From contig OZ025217.1 of assembly GCA_964019055.1 (NCBI GenBank), positions 11,288,755-11,352,754 of the forward strand: a DNA stretch of 64,000 nucleotides, read 5' to 3'. Made by a program: the position numbers and the translations under genes. The first letter of the stretch is position 1; each line of letters starts with the position of its first letter. Shown in pieces: positions 52,501 to 63,910 of this stretch. The notes beneath the pieces are model-generated. The model did no database searches. It saw only the letters and a list, made by a program, of their open reading frames with translations, and was not told where the DNA came from. This stretch comes from Anthopleura xanthogrammica (Eukaryota > Cnidaria > Anthozoa > Actiniaria > Actiniidae).

Positions 52501-55500
52501 CTCCAGGATATGATTGGATCCTCCAGAATATGATTGGATCCTCCAGGATATGATTGGATCCTCCAGGATGTGATTGGATCCTCCAGGATATGATTGGATC
52601 CTCCAGGATGTGATTGGATCCTCCAGGATGTGATTGGATCCTCCAGGATATGATTGGATCCTCCAGGATGTGATTGGATTCTCCAGGATGTGATTGGATC
52701 CTCCAGGATGTCATTGGATCCTCCAGGATGTGATTGGATCCTCCAGGATGTGATTGGATCCTCCAGGATATGATTGGATCCTCCAGGATGTGATTGGATC
52801 CTCCAGAATGTGATTGGATCCTCCAGGATATGATTGGATCCTCCAGGATGTGATTGGATCGTCGAGGATATGATTGGATCCCCCAGGATGTGATTGGATC
52901 CTCCAGGATGTGATTGGATCCACCAGGATGTGATTGGATCCTCCAGAATGTGATTGGATCCTCCAGGATGTGATTGGATCCTCCAGGATGTGATTGGATC
53001 CTCCAGGATGTGATTGGATCCTCAGGATGTGATTGGATACTCCAGGATATGATTGGATCCTCCAGGATGTGATTGGATCCTCCAGGATGTGATTGGATCC
53101 TCCAGGATGTGATTGGATCCTCCAGGATGTGATTGGATCCTCCAGGATATGATTGGATCCTCCAGGATGTGATTGGATCGTCCAGGATGTGATTGCATCC
53201 TCCAGGATGTGATTGGATCCTCCAGGATGTGATTGGATCCTCCAGGATGTGATTGGATCCTCCAGGAAGTGATTGGATCCTCCAGGATAAGATTGGATCC
53301 TCCAGGATGTGATTGGATCCTCCAGGATGTGATTGGATCCTCCAGGATGTGATTGGATCCTCCAGGAAGTGATTGGATCCTCCAGGATAAGATTGGATCC
53401 TCCGGGATGTGATTGGATCCTCCAGGATGTGATTGGATCCTCCAGGATGTGATTGGATCCTCCAGGAAGTGATTGGATCCTCCAGGATAAGATTGGATCC
53501 TCCAGGATGTGATTGGATCCTCCAGGATATGATTGGATACTCAAGGGTATAATTGGATCCTCCAGGATATGATTGGATACTCCAGGATATGATTGGATCC
53601 TCCAGGATGTGATTGGATCCTCCAGGATGTGATTGGATCCTCCAGGATATGATTGGATCCTCCAGGATATGATTGGATCCTCCAGAATATGATTGGATCC
53701 TCCAGGATATGATTGGATCCTCCAGGATGTGATTGGATCCTCCAGGATATGATTGGATCCTCCAGGATGTGATTGGATCCTCCAGGATGTGATTGGATCC
53801 TCCAGGATATGATTGGATCCTCCAGGATGTGATTGGATTCTCCAGGATGTGATTGGATACTCCAGGATGTGATTGGATCCTCCAGGATGTGATTGGATCC
53901 TCCAGGATATGATTGGATACTCCAGGATATGATTGGATCCTCCAGGATGTGATTGGATCCTCCAGGATGTGATTGGATACTCCAGGATGTGATTGGATCC
54001 TCCAGGATGTGATTGGATCCTCCAGGATGTGATTGGATCCTCCAGGATATGATTGGATACTCCGGGATATGATTGGATACTCAGATCTCCAATTTATCTC
54101 GTGTGCATTCTTATTCTAATACGCCTATGCAATCCATCTCATGTACATTCTTATTCGGATAGGCCCATCCAATCTATCTCATATACATTCTTATTCGGAT
54201 AGGCGCATCCAATCCATCTCGTGTACATTCTTATTCTCATACGTTCATCCAATCCATCTGGTGTACATTCTTATTCTGATACGCCCATCTAATCCATCTC
54301 GTGTACATTCTTATTCTGATACGCCCATCTAATCCATCTCGCGTACATTCTTATTCTGATACACCCATCCAATCCATCTCGTGTACATTTTTATTCTGAT
54401 AGGCCCATCCAATCCATCTCGTGTACATTTTTATTCTGATAGGCCCATCCAATCCATCTCGTGTACATTTTTATTCTGATAGGCCCATCCAATCCATCTC
54501 GTGTACATTTTTATTCTGATAGGCCCATCCAATCCATCTCGTGTACATTTTTATTCTGATAGGCCCATCCAATCTATCTCGTGTACATTTTTATTCTGAT
54601 AGGCCCATCCAATCCATCTCAGTCGTGTACATTATTATTCTGATAGGCCCATCCAATCCATCTCGTTTACATTCTTATTCTGATACACCCATCCAATCCA
54701 TCTCGTGTATATTTTTATTCTGATAGGCCCATCCAATCCATCTCGTGTACATTCTTATTCTGATACACCCATCCAATCCATCTCGTGTACATTTTTATTC
54801 TGAAGGCCCATCCAATCCATCTCGTGTACATTCTTATTGTGATAGGCCCATCCAATCTATCTTGTGTACATTTTTATTCTGATAGGCCCATCCAATCCAT
54901 CTCGTGTACATTTGTATTCTGATAGGCCTATCCAATCCATCTTGTGTACATTTTTATTCTGATAGGCCCATCCAATCCATCTCAGTCGTGTACATTTTTA
55001 TTCTGATAGGCCCATCCAATCCATCTCGTGTACATTCTTATTCTGATACACCCATCCAATCCATCTCGTGTATATTTTTATTCTGATAGGCCCATCCAAT
55101 CCATCTCGTGTACATTCTTATTCTGATACACCCATCCAATCCATCTCGTGTACATTTTTATTCTGATAGGCCCATCCAATCCATCTCGTGTACATTCTTA
55201 TTCTTATACACCCATCCAATCCATCTCGTGTACATTTTTATTCTGATAGGCCCATCCAATCCATCTCAGTCGTGTACATTTTTATTCTGATAGGCCCATC
55301 CAATCCATCTCGTGTACATTCTTATTCTGATACGCCCATCCAATCCATCTCGTGTACATTTTTATTCTGATAGGCCCATCCAATCCATCTCGTGTACATT
55401 CTTATTTTGATAGGCCCATCCAATCCATCTCGTGTACATTCTTATTCTGATACGTCCATCCAATCCATCTCGTGTACATTCTTATTTTGATACACCCATG

Positions 55501-55905
55501 CAATCCATCTCGTGTACATTCTTATTCTGATAGGCCCATCCAATCTATCTCGTGTACATTTTTATTCTGATACGTCCATCCAATCCATCTCGTGTACATT
55601 CTTATTTTGATACACCCGTGCAATCCATCTCGTGTACATTCTTATTCTGATACACCCATCCAATCCATCTCAGTCGTGTACATTTTTATTCTGATAGGCC
55701 CATCCAATCCATCTCGTGTACATTCTTATTCTGATACGTCCATCTAATCCATCTCGTGTACATTCTTATTTTGATACACCCATACAAACCATGTCGTGTA
55801 CATTCTTATTCTGATACGTCCATCCAATGAATCTTGTGCACACTCTTATTCCTATCGGCACATTTCATGTACATTTTTATTGATACATCTATATAATCCA
55901 TCTCT
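49586..55905 (+). repeat. Macrosatellite unit 14 (right-edge unit, no spacer)
   Basis: 20-mer array 50173-54083 (~195 copies, the longest) and 40-mer array 54084-55905 (~45 copies). The array then decays into the SKIC3 5' flank with no spacer. Its 40-mers are a distinct, more diverged subfamily (TACATTTTTATTCTGATA and TACATTCTTATTCTGATACACCC). Four of them carry a 4-bp AGTC insertion, near 54621, 54984, 55268 and 55672. The 20-mer part contains a long block duplicated with an offset of 1159 bp. Confidence 0.9.
50173..54083. repeat. Longest 20-bp satellite array (unit 14)
   Basis: About 195 monomers. Three copies lack one base (CCTCAGG for CCTCCAGG) at 50942, 51861 and 53020. The segment around 51535-52690 recurs at about 52694-53850, and variant order (GATCGTCGAGG, GATTGCATCC, TCCGGGATG) agrees throughout. 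Confidence 0.93.
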
Positions 55906-56096
55906 CAGACTGACCTTTAAAACATACATAACCAAAGAAGGTCAAATTGATCATCCTTTATTTTGAGGAATTATTGATCCAGATACCGCAGTCCAAATTC
56001 CAGGTTAATTTTCCAGATTTTTGCCTGTCGCACCCGCGCCTGCGTTCCTTGTGGTAGCTGATCATATAACGTCTCACCAATTGCAAATTATTCAAA
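55906..56096 (+). promoter_or_regulatory. Promoter / 5'UTR region of SKIC3
   Basis: This is the only unique sequence between the decayed end of the 40-mer array and the SKIC3 ATG. It includes a small GC-rich patch (CGCACCCGCGCCTGCG, 56029-56044) and CACCAATTG near 56075-56083, a CCAAT-like word close to the start codon. No TATA box is seen in a fitting place. The transcription start cannot be set from sequence, and any enhancers further upstream would lie in satellite. Confidence 0.45.
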
Positions 56097-59000
56097 ATGG
56101 CTTCCAAAGAAGTCAAAGGTTTGCTGAAAAATGCTCGCGAATCAATACGAAATAAAGAGTACAAAGAAGCTCTAAAACACTGCAAGGTTAGTGTGAAATG
56201 CAGGAAAAACTTCTGAAGCTGTAGTTAGACTCCTTAAATAAGCTTTTCGCAGAAGCATGAATTTTATATTATCACTCGTACAAAATGAGCTGGCAGCACA
56301 AGTCTGAGCCATGCAGTGAGTCTGAGCTATCGTTTTCTTATTTATATCTTCTTGAAGCTCTTTTACTGGGACGCAATGTCAGAGCTGTAAAGTTTCAAGC
56401 TTATTTGTGTTCTCTGATTATTGCTTTTTATTTGGCTTTGTATATATTTTTATTTATTTCACAAATAAGTCTACAGTGATTTAAGCTTGGTTATAGTTTT
56501 TGCGTTTATAAAGTACGCCTTTCATTCTTTATCTTAAAAACGGGCTTAAAAACATATCTATTTATAGTCAAGTGTGCGTTATACAAGCTACTAAAAGTTA
56601 TGATAACGATAATAAAAACAGCTGTTTGGCACATTTCATCAAACAATAAGAAGGAAGTTAAATTAAATCAATCAATAAATCAATAATAAAGAAATATGAT
56701 TGAGCAGTGACATTTCTACAGAGTAGCTCTTCATCCACTGAAATTCCAATTGGAATTTAGAAGTTGGTTTTTGTGGAGGGAGGAAAACTGGATAACCCAA
56801 GAAATCCTTGAGGCACTAGAGAGAACCAACAAGCAACTCTACTCACATACGACACAGAGCCCAGCAGGACTCGAACCCAGATCGCATTGGTGAGAGGCGA
56901 GCACACTCATACGCCACCCATGCTTCCCAATTATTGTTATAGGATTTACCTATATAGTTATTAAACAAGTTTTAGTGGGAAATAACTAAATTACAAAAAA
57001 AGTGAGCATAAAATTAATGATATGCAGGTCATTGTGTACAGCATAATAGTGCCAAATGATAGATATAGACCAAGCAATATAATGAAACATTTGTTTTCAT
57101 GTTGTGGTAGGCAGTGTTAAAGGTCGACAAAACCAACTACAATGCCTTGGTATTCATTGGTGTGTGCGCGAAAGAGATGGATCAGCCAGACCAGGCACAG
57201 GCTGCATACAAACGAGCCATTGAATCTGATCAAGACCAGATTCTTGCTTGGCAGGTAAGATTGGACGAAACTTCTTTATATATATGCAATATGGTCTCTA
57301 GCTGTGGCTTGAGTGAGTTACCAGAATACAGACACCTGTCAATCGACTCCAGTGAGGGCTGCCGCACCAGTTTCTATATGTAACAATTTAATAAGAAGGA
57401 AATGCAAGTACTGTTAGTGTAAATTTGAAACTGTACCTGACATTTTTAGATTAATAGAAATCCAAACTTTTTTACTCGGTGTTTGTGTTTCCTTCTTGTT
57501 CACTCCTTGTACTCAACAAACCCACCAAAGTCCCAGAAAATTGGAAAATTTTGGTAATTGTAGTGTTATTTTTTTCATACAAAAGGGTCTTGCATCGCTG
57601 TATGAAAAGGAGACAGGCAACACAGCCTTCCAAGAAGAACTGCCAGGAGTTTATAGCAAACTCATGAAGCTGTATGAAAGGTTTGTTGTCCCTAATTTAA
57701 ATTTATTTAAATTGATTAATAAATGGCAGTGGGCTTTACACACCAGCCATGTTCATTCCTATGAAAGCAAAAACCTTCGTTTGGAACGTTCTGAAGGGCC
57801 TCAAAGTGAGGGCAAGGGGACCCAAGGGATTCAAAACCAGGAATCAAAGAAAGGGTGGGCCGTGAAACTTCATCTTGAGAGAAAACCTTCAAGACTGTAT
57901 GCAATTTTTTTAATTTTGCCAAGTTTAAAGAAAATGCATATTTTAAAGACCCCATCGGCAAAACCAATGTATGGCCACAGCATGAATTTTTCAAAGGGGT
58001 CGTCTACTCATAATGATGGATGGTCAGTTTGCATGTTGTGTTTTGGACAACTTTGCTCTAGACTGCTATTATGCCATACATTGCACTCTTGCAGTGTTGA
58101 GCAAATTACGATAGTTCCACCTAGTATGCATAGTTTGGCATATAGTAGTTTTGTCAGTTACATAAGTAGTCAGTGGCTGTGAATTAATAGGAATTCAATG
58201 ATACTTTCTTGGCTGTTACAGCTCTGAAAAAGAAAAGTGGAAAGAAGTCAATTTGAAGCTAACAAAGTTGTGTCAGCAACTAGGAAAAATTGTGGAGGTA
58301 ATTGAATCAAAAACATCTTTATCAATATCTGATCAAATTTGGTAATAAGACTTTCTTTTCCTTTGTTTGTTTGTTTGTTCATTCATTCATTTCTTCATTT
58401 TTTTGTTCCGTCCATTTTTCCCTCCTTCCTTTTTTCCTTCCTTTAATTCTTCCTTTCTTTGTTTCCTTTTCATTTGTTTGTTCATCTTTCTGTCCAACCA
58501 TTTTTTAATTCTTAAATTCATTTTTTGTTGCTTTTTCCATTTTTAAAAAATAAAGATTATGTCAAGATTTAAGTTAAATTTGCATAATTTATACTATAAA
58601 TTAAAGCTCATGAAATCATATAATGTTTTTTTCTTTCATTATTTTTCAGGCAACTGAAGCAATTGAACAACTGATACAGTTATCTGACGACACACAAGAA
58701 AAATATAATTTGAATTTAAAGATCATAATGTTACTGGAAGGACAGGTAGAGTAGTAAATTATACACTTTAAAATGTCACAAGGAGTGGTTTTATGGCAGC
58801 CACGTTGTTAGGCAAAACAATAGAAATTTCTACAACTTAGAGTAAATTTTTTGTCATGATGTAATTCAAAAAAGCTTTAGTTATAAATAGATTTCTTTAG
58901 AATAGATATAATGTTTTCCCATTTCAGACCAAGTGTCATTCCCTAGTATATCATTTCTTTGTATAACATTTGGGCATGAGAAGACACATGAATTTTGATA

Positions 59001-62000
59001 CAACTCAAACAAAGAATCATATTCCCAACCAGCTGAGTTGACTTTCAGAACAAATTCAATGTCAACCAATCAGAATTGTGGATTCAACATCATATTTTGA
59101 TTAAAATTTCCCATTATTCTGCCAAGCTAGAGAATTTATGAAATATATATGAGTTGATCCTTCTTCAAATTAATTGTAAACACAAGTCAAACTCATGGCG
59201 GAATTTTACCCATGATTCCTTTCGGGGAAGGCGATCAACTCAACTGGAAGAGAATGATATGTGGTCTGAAATGGGAAAACATTACGCCTATAAAAGAGGT
59301 ATATTCTTATACACAAGATAATGAAAATATGATAACCAAATGAAATGGCCTTATAGCCACAATAATAACATGTTAATGACAATTCTGGAATTGCATGCTT
59401 ATTTAAGACAAAGTATTTGATAATTAAATGTTTACTACATTTTGTTTGCTTAGCAATCAGAGGCTGGAATCTTGACCAAGGTATGTAAAAAATTTCATCT
59501 CTAAATAAATTTTTACAAAAAATGTGTCCAAATTACCTTTTCAATCATTATGGTTACGTATGGTTACACTTATCCCTTTGATTTCCAATTTTCTTCCTTC
59601 CTTTCTTTCTTCTGTAAACTTATGTATCAAAATACTGTCAGTAATAACCTGATTTGTTACACTTTGCTACTTAGTTGGTGACTGTGCTTTACAACTTGGT
59701 ACATGGAGAGTGGTCATCGGCAAGTGAAAATGATGACATAGCAAACCATACCAAATACATCAAGATGTTAATCAAATTACAGGTATGTTGCTTATTTCAG
59801 TTCAGTTTGGTATCACATGTGAGCAGAGTTTGTTAGGCCTCTCCCTTGATTCAAGGGTTTTTATCCACTTTTCCTTGCTCCACATATTAATTATTAACCT
59901 AACCAGCTAAATTTCTTGTCAGTTTCAAGGCATCAATAAAATTTGAAGGTTTTTTAAATTGAATTTTTTTTTTGGCATTTTTTTGGGGGGGTAGTGGTGT
60001 TAAAATTTTTTGTGAGGGAATGGAGGGAGATGATACACTGTTTTAGTATGCCACTTTTGATATCTTTAATATTCTGGAGAGGTTTTGGTATCATACTAGG
60101 AGTTTAATATCTCAAGCATAGCTTATTTCACCAATGGTTTATAATATTTCTGCACTGAAACAGGAAACCAAAACTGGTAAAGACAGAGAACAAGATAGAG
60201 AGATTATTATAGAAGAGTGTGGAAAAATGAGCAAGGCATATCCGAATGCTACATACCCACTAGAAGTCATGGGTAACATTTATTTAGGAGATGCAATATC
60301 TGATGGTAAGTACATTTGGGTTCATCCAGGGGAAAAGCAGCTTGTTTTTATATTAGATTTGAGAAGCTTTTTTTGTGGAGAAAAGTCTTGTTTCATGACT
60401 ATATTCCATCTCACATCTATCCCAATCTTTCTTGTCTTTTCCCATCCCATTTCATCCCATCCTATCCTATCTCATTTCATTCCATTCCATCCCGTCCCAT
60501 CCCATCCCATCCTATCCTATCCCATCCCATCCCATCCCATCCCATCCCATTTCATCCCATCCCATCCCATCCCATCCTATCCTATCCTATCCTATCTCAT
60601 TTCATTTCATTCCATCCCATCCCGTCCCATCCCATCCCACCCGATCCTATCATATTCCATTCCAAATCTATCCCATCCTATCCCATTATTGTCCCATTCC
60701 ATCCCATTCCATCCCATCCAACCCCACCCCACCCCATCTCATTCTATCCCATTCCATAACATCTTATCCTTCCCAATGCTCTTATCTTCTGTTATATCTT
60801 ATCCAATATCCTAATTTATCCCATTCAGTCTAATTCTCATCCTGGCTACTCCATTTCATCCCATCCTACTATTCTAAACTTATCAAATCCTCAGTCCTGC
60901 CCCATTCATATCCCATCCCTTTCCATCAACAAATACTTCAACTATTTGCAAAGCTTCACCAAACTCTGACCTACTGAATAACTGTGTGTAATTATTTATT
61001 ATTCTCCAGGTGGTACTCAGGTCCCTGATGTATACCAAACACTCTGCCATTTGGATCCGAGTTCTGCCATTGGAAAAATAGGCCTCGGGTGGAGTTTGTT
61101 GACCAAAAATGATTTCATTGATGCAAAAGCCTTGCTTGAACAAGGTAAGATGAATACATTTTTCCTGATATCAAATATCTCCACTCTGGAGAACGGTTTC
61201 AATTTATGCTTTTTGATAATCTTGCTCAGTGTTTTCGATCATTTTAGTGTGCACCCAAGACCGAAATGCATCGAAAAGTATGCATTTTCAAACAAAAGTT
61301 TACACATTAGTGCAGAACAGGGCATAATATGGTATTTCCACCAATCAGATTGCATGTTCCTCAGTTGTTTTATTAATGATCCATCTTCACAGGTTTGCAG
61401 TCCTATCCCAACTGTCCAGTTGGCTGGCTGTTCCTAGTAAAAGTACAGCTTGCGCTTCATGACTATAGATCTGCTGAAAAAAGTGCATCTAAGGGTGAGT
61501 TAGAATATTGCAATATATGTAACAGACCACAGTAAGACTAGAAAACAGCATTAAAAAAATGACTTTAGGCCACACCTTGACCAATACACAACCATCACCA
61601 GTTGTCACTGGCCAGTAATTAGCCAATAGAAGGTTGATAGAAGACCAACAAAGTTGTTCTTAATGTTCAAATTCTATTCCAATTCTTTCCCAGTCAGGAA
61701 CAGTCGTGATAAATGTGCTGGAAAGGACCTTTTATGGAATATTTGTGATACATTTTTTTACAGGGATAAAAAATGTCAACTCAGTCGCTGATGAAGCTCA
61801 AAAAAACCAGTTAATTACCCATCTGAGGTAAATACAAAATTCATTTGAAAGAAAAGAAAGTTGAAGAAAATCATATGTAGAATTTGGAACATATAACCAA
61901 ACCTCTACTAACGGCTAACTCACAATGGCCACCTTTAATCAACGGCCAGAAAATTTTGTCTGGGTTGCCAATGAGTTCATACATATACTGTAATAAAACC

Positions 62001-63645
62001 TTTCCTCAAAGGTTATCTCTCTACGATGGCCACAAAATTTTGTCCTGATGGTTGCTTTTGCGTAGAGGTTCAACTGTATTTCTTTTATTCTGCTGCAGAT
62101 TGAGGCAATCTGAAGCTCTAAGTAACCAAGGCTCTCTAAAAGCTGCACAAGCAAAAACAATCTTAGAGGAGGTAAACTATTCCTTATAAGGTCAATTTTT
62201 GAGAGAATTTTTTAATTTTTTTGATTATTTGTGTTTTATTAGATTGCCCTTGCTAATAAGGATGATCTAGAGGTACTTACTGGCCTTGGGGAGACAATGC
62301 TGGTTCTGGGTGATATCAAACAAGCTACAGAGGTGAGTTTCTATTGGACTGAAAGTCAAATAGGGGGCTTGATGATCACGATGTTGGTGGTGACTGCTGA
62401 TGGTTTTGATGATGATAATATTTGATGATGATGGTGATGATGATGATGATGTTGAGGAGGAGGAGGAGGAGGAGGAGGATGGTAAAGATGATGATAATGA
62501 TGATATGATGAGGATGTTGATGATGTTGTTTAGATGATGATGATGACGATGGTGTTGGTGGTATTAATGAAATTCATAGTATTAGTTCACCCAAAAAATG
62601 TTCGAAATAAAGAATAGTGTGATGGTGTTGATGAGGATGATGAGAACTTTAAACTGATTTTTTATATATTTCTCATACATTTAGTACTGCAACAAAGCAT
62701 TAGGAATTGACAAATCATGGCACATGGCTGTAGCATTACAGGTAATCTTCTGTTGTACCTATCCACGTTGGGAAAATCTTGCAAGGTTGTCATGGATGAA
62801 GTCATTGTGAAAAAATATTGCACCAGTTAAATGAATATGTCACGTTGAAAACGTTCCTTTGCAACTTAGGAACTAATATGTTTGGTTTTCTTTACTACAG
62901 GGCAAAATAAGTTTTGCAGACAAACTATTTGATGACGCAGAACTCAGGTACGTAAAAACTACTGTTCAAGCTTGCTGTGTTTGTTTCTTTTCCTTTTAAA
63001 CGAAAGGAGAAAACAATTTTTAACTTTTTGCTTTTCAGCCACTTTGTCTATGAATTTCTGTCCCATCCCCAGAGAATTTAAAGTTTTCGCAGGTGTTAAG
63101 ATATCTAAAATTCCTAATCATTGTTTGTGGCAGATTTCTAGAGGCCATAGAACTATGTGAAGACTGTGCTCATTATTACTTCTTGTTGGGGAAACTGTAC
63201 TGGGAGATGAATGGTGATGTGCGTGCTAATAAAGATAAATGTTTGAACCAGTTTCTGAAGGTATATTCAATGTTGTCAACACTATTGTTGTTGTTGCTGC
63301 TGCTGTTGATGTTGTTGCTGCTGCTGTTGATGTTGTTGTTGTTGTTGCTGCTGCTGCTGCTGTTGTTGTTGATGTTGTTGTTGCTGTTGCTGCTGTTGTT
63401 ACTGTTGTTGCTGCTGCTGTTGTTGCTGTTGTTGCTGTTGTTGTTGCTGTTGTTGCTGCTGTTGTTGCTGTTGTTGTTGTTGTTGTTGCTGCGGCTTTTG
63501 CTGTTGATGATGTTGAAGACGTTGTTTTGACAATTTCCCATTTATTTCCATTCATTTCTCCACAGGCAGCCAAACTCGATCCTTATCATTCCCCAACATT
63601 TTTATACCTTGGTCATTATTATCAGAAAGTACATAAGGACCTAAG
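56097..63645 (+). CDS. SKIC3: SKI complex subunit 3, TPR scaffold (partial, exons 1-17)
   Basis: N-terminal ~517 codons of the TPR scaffold of the SKI complex (TTC37/Ski3), which holds the SKI2 helicase and SKI8 and feeds mRNA to the cytoplasmic exosome for 3'-5' decay. All introns read are GT-AG and every join keeps frame. Exons: 56097-56186, 57111-57254, 57586-57680, 58222-58297, 58650-58745, 59454-59480, 59675-59782, 60164-60305, 61010-61144, 61393-61494, 61764-61827, 62099-62171, 62243-62332, 62685-62741, 62901-62947, 63134-63260, 63566-63645. The start [20 protein letters not shown] and words such as [35 protein letters not shown] and LPGVYSKL closely match vertebrate TTC37. YPLEV, IGLG and [11 protein letters not shown] match further in. 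TPR-type helices run through residues ~1-95 and again from ~260. The ATG has a good AAAATGG context. The vertebrate protein is about 1,560 residues, so some two thirds lie past the right edge. The stretch from ~100 to 250 is poorly conserved. Confidence 0.93.
56741..56929 (-). mobile_element. tRNA-derived SINE in SKIC3 intron 1
   Basis: Read on the minus strand, a tRNA-like head (GTGGCGTATGAGTG near the A-box position) is followed by GGTTCGAGTCC (B box; plus-strand GGACTCGAACC at 56867-56877). A body follows with GTTGCTTGTTGGTTCTCTC and a tail with CCTCCACAAAAACCAAC. That arrangement matches a SINE type I associate with cnidarian genomes (from memory). It lies antisense to SKIC3. A short flank beyond the tail (AATTCCAATTGGAATTT) is palindromic. 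Confidence 0.7.
58370..58545. repeat. T-rich low-complexity tract in SKIC3 intron 4
   Basis: Runs of TTTG, TTCA and CCTTCCTT words dominate about 170 bp of intron 4. The plus-strand open frame here is purely compositional. Confidence 0.7.
58905..59295. mobile_element. Terminal-inverted-repeat element (copy C) in SKIC3 intron 5
   Basis: The ends are 'AATGTTTTCCCATTTCAGACC' shortened here to its core TTTTCCCATTTCAGACC at 58914-58930, and GGTCTGAAATGGGAAAAC at 59263-59280. They are nearly perfect inverted repeats that extend outward through AATG/CATT. The interior shares 'GAGAAGACACATGAAT' and 'ATACAACTCAAACAAAGAAT' with copy B but has about 200 bp more. No transposase. It is the longest copy in the window. 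Confidence 0.75.
60441..60875. repeat. (CCCAT)n / (CCTAT)n pentanucleotide repeat in SKIC3 intron 8
   Basis: About 430 bp of CCCAT, CCTAT, TTCAT and TCCAT pentamers, purest at 60500-60600 and decaying to the right. All the proline/serine-rich frames over it, on both strands, are repeat artefacts. Strong C+T asymmetry on the plus strand. Confidence 0.92.
62385..62660. repeat. (GAT)n and (GAG)n trinucleotide tract in SKIC3 intron 13
   Basis: GATGATGAT and GATGTTGATG repeats with an inner pure (GAG)n run at about 62455-62478. It lies between the donor at 62333 and the acceptor before 62685. Confidence 0.85.
63290..63518. repeat. (TTG/CTG)n trinucleotide repeat in SKIC3 intron 16
   Basis: About 225 bp of uninterrupted triplets, almost all TTG or CTG, with few GATs. 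It fills most of the 305-bp intron and stops some 45 bp short of the acceptor. The poly-Leu, poly-Val/Ala and, on the other strand, poly-Asn/Ser and poly-Thr/Ala frames are artefacts. Confidence 0.93.
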
Positions 63646-63739
63646 GTTTGTATATAAATATCATTATTGATCCCTGATTTTATCAAAAATGGTGCAACTA
63701 TTACAATCCACGTTTATAGTCAAATATACTTTTTAGTTT

Positions 63740-63910
63740 GATCGTGATGCTTTCCCATTTCAGACAACGTGTCATTCTCTTGAGAAATTCATGAGATTCT
63801 TTGTTTGAGTTGTATCTATATTCATGTGTCTTCTCATGCGCAACTGTTAAACAAAGAAGTTATACTCTAGAGAATGACACGTGGTCTGGAATGGAAAAAA
63901 CTTTACGACC
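63740..63910. mobile_element. Terminal-inverted-repeat element (copy D) in SKIC3 intron 17
   Basis: The left end is GATCGTGATGCTTTCCCATT (63740), running on through TCAGACAACGTGTCATTC. The right end is GAATGACACGTGGTCTGGAA, then TGGAAAAAACTTTACGACC. The arms match over about 38 bp. The interior is the reverse complement of copy B (CATGTGTCTTCTCATGCGCA), so the two copies insert in opposite orientation. It is the best-preserved copy for defining the ends. Confidence 0.78.

Larger units (their letters stand above)
2919..55905. repeat. Composite macrosatellite of 14 head-to-tail units
   Basis: Fourteen direct copies of one composite unit begin with 'TAGGAAGGCTCAGG' at 2919, 5479, 11441, 13543, 15762, 17981, 27954, 31854, 35516, 38898, 40720, 44462, 46924 and 49586. 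The order within a unit is core (~590 bp), 20-bp repeat array, 40-bp repeat array, then spacer (~490 bp). The 20-mer consensus is GGATCCTCCAGGATGTGATT. The 40-mer contains CCCATCCAATCCATCTCG and TACATTATTATTCTGATA. Unique parts are nearly identical between copies, and repeat number sets unit length. The outer units are the most diverged. No transposase, reverse transcriptase or other enzyme gene is visible anywhere in it. I do not recognise this repeat as a named family. Confidence 0.95.

Noticed and set aside
55958..56185. 75-codon antisense frame over SKIC3 exon 1
   Set aside because: It overlaps the well-supported sense exon and has no features of its own.
60134..60833. Pro/Ser/His-rich frames over the CCCAT repeat
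   Set aside because: They are pentanucleotide-repeat artefacts inside intron 8. Only 60164-60305 is real exon.
63093..63670. Poly-Leu, poly-Val/Ala, poly-Asn and poly-Thr frames near the right end
   Set aside because: They translate the TTG/CTG intron repeat. Only 63134-63260 and 63566-63645 are exons.
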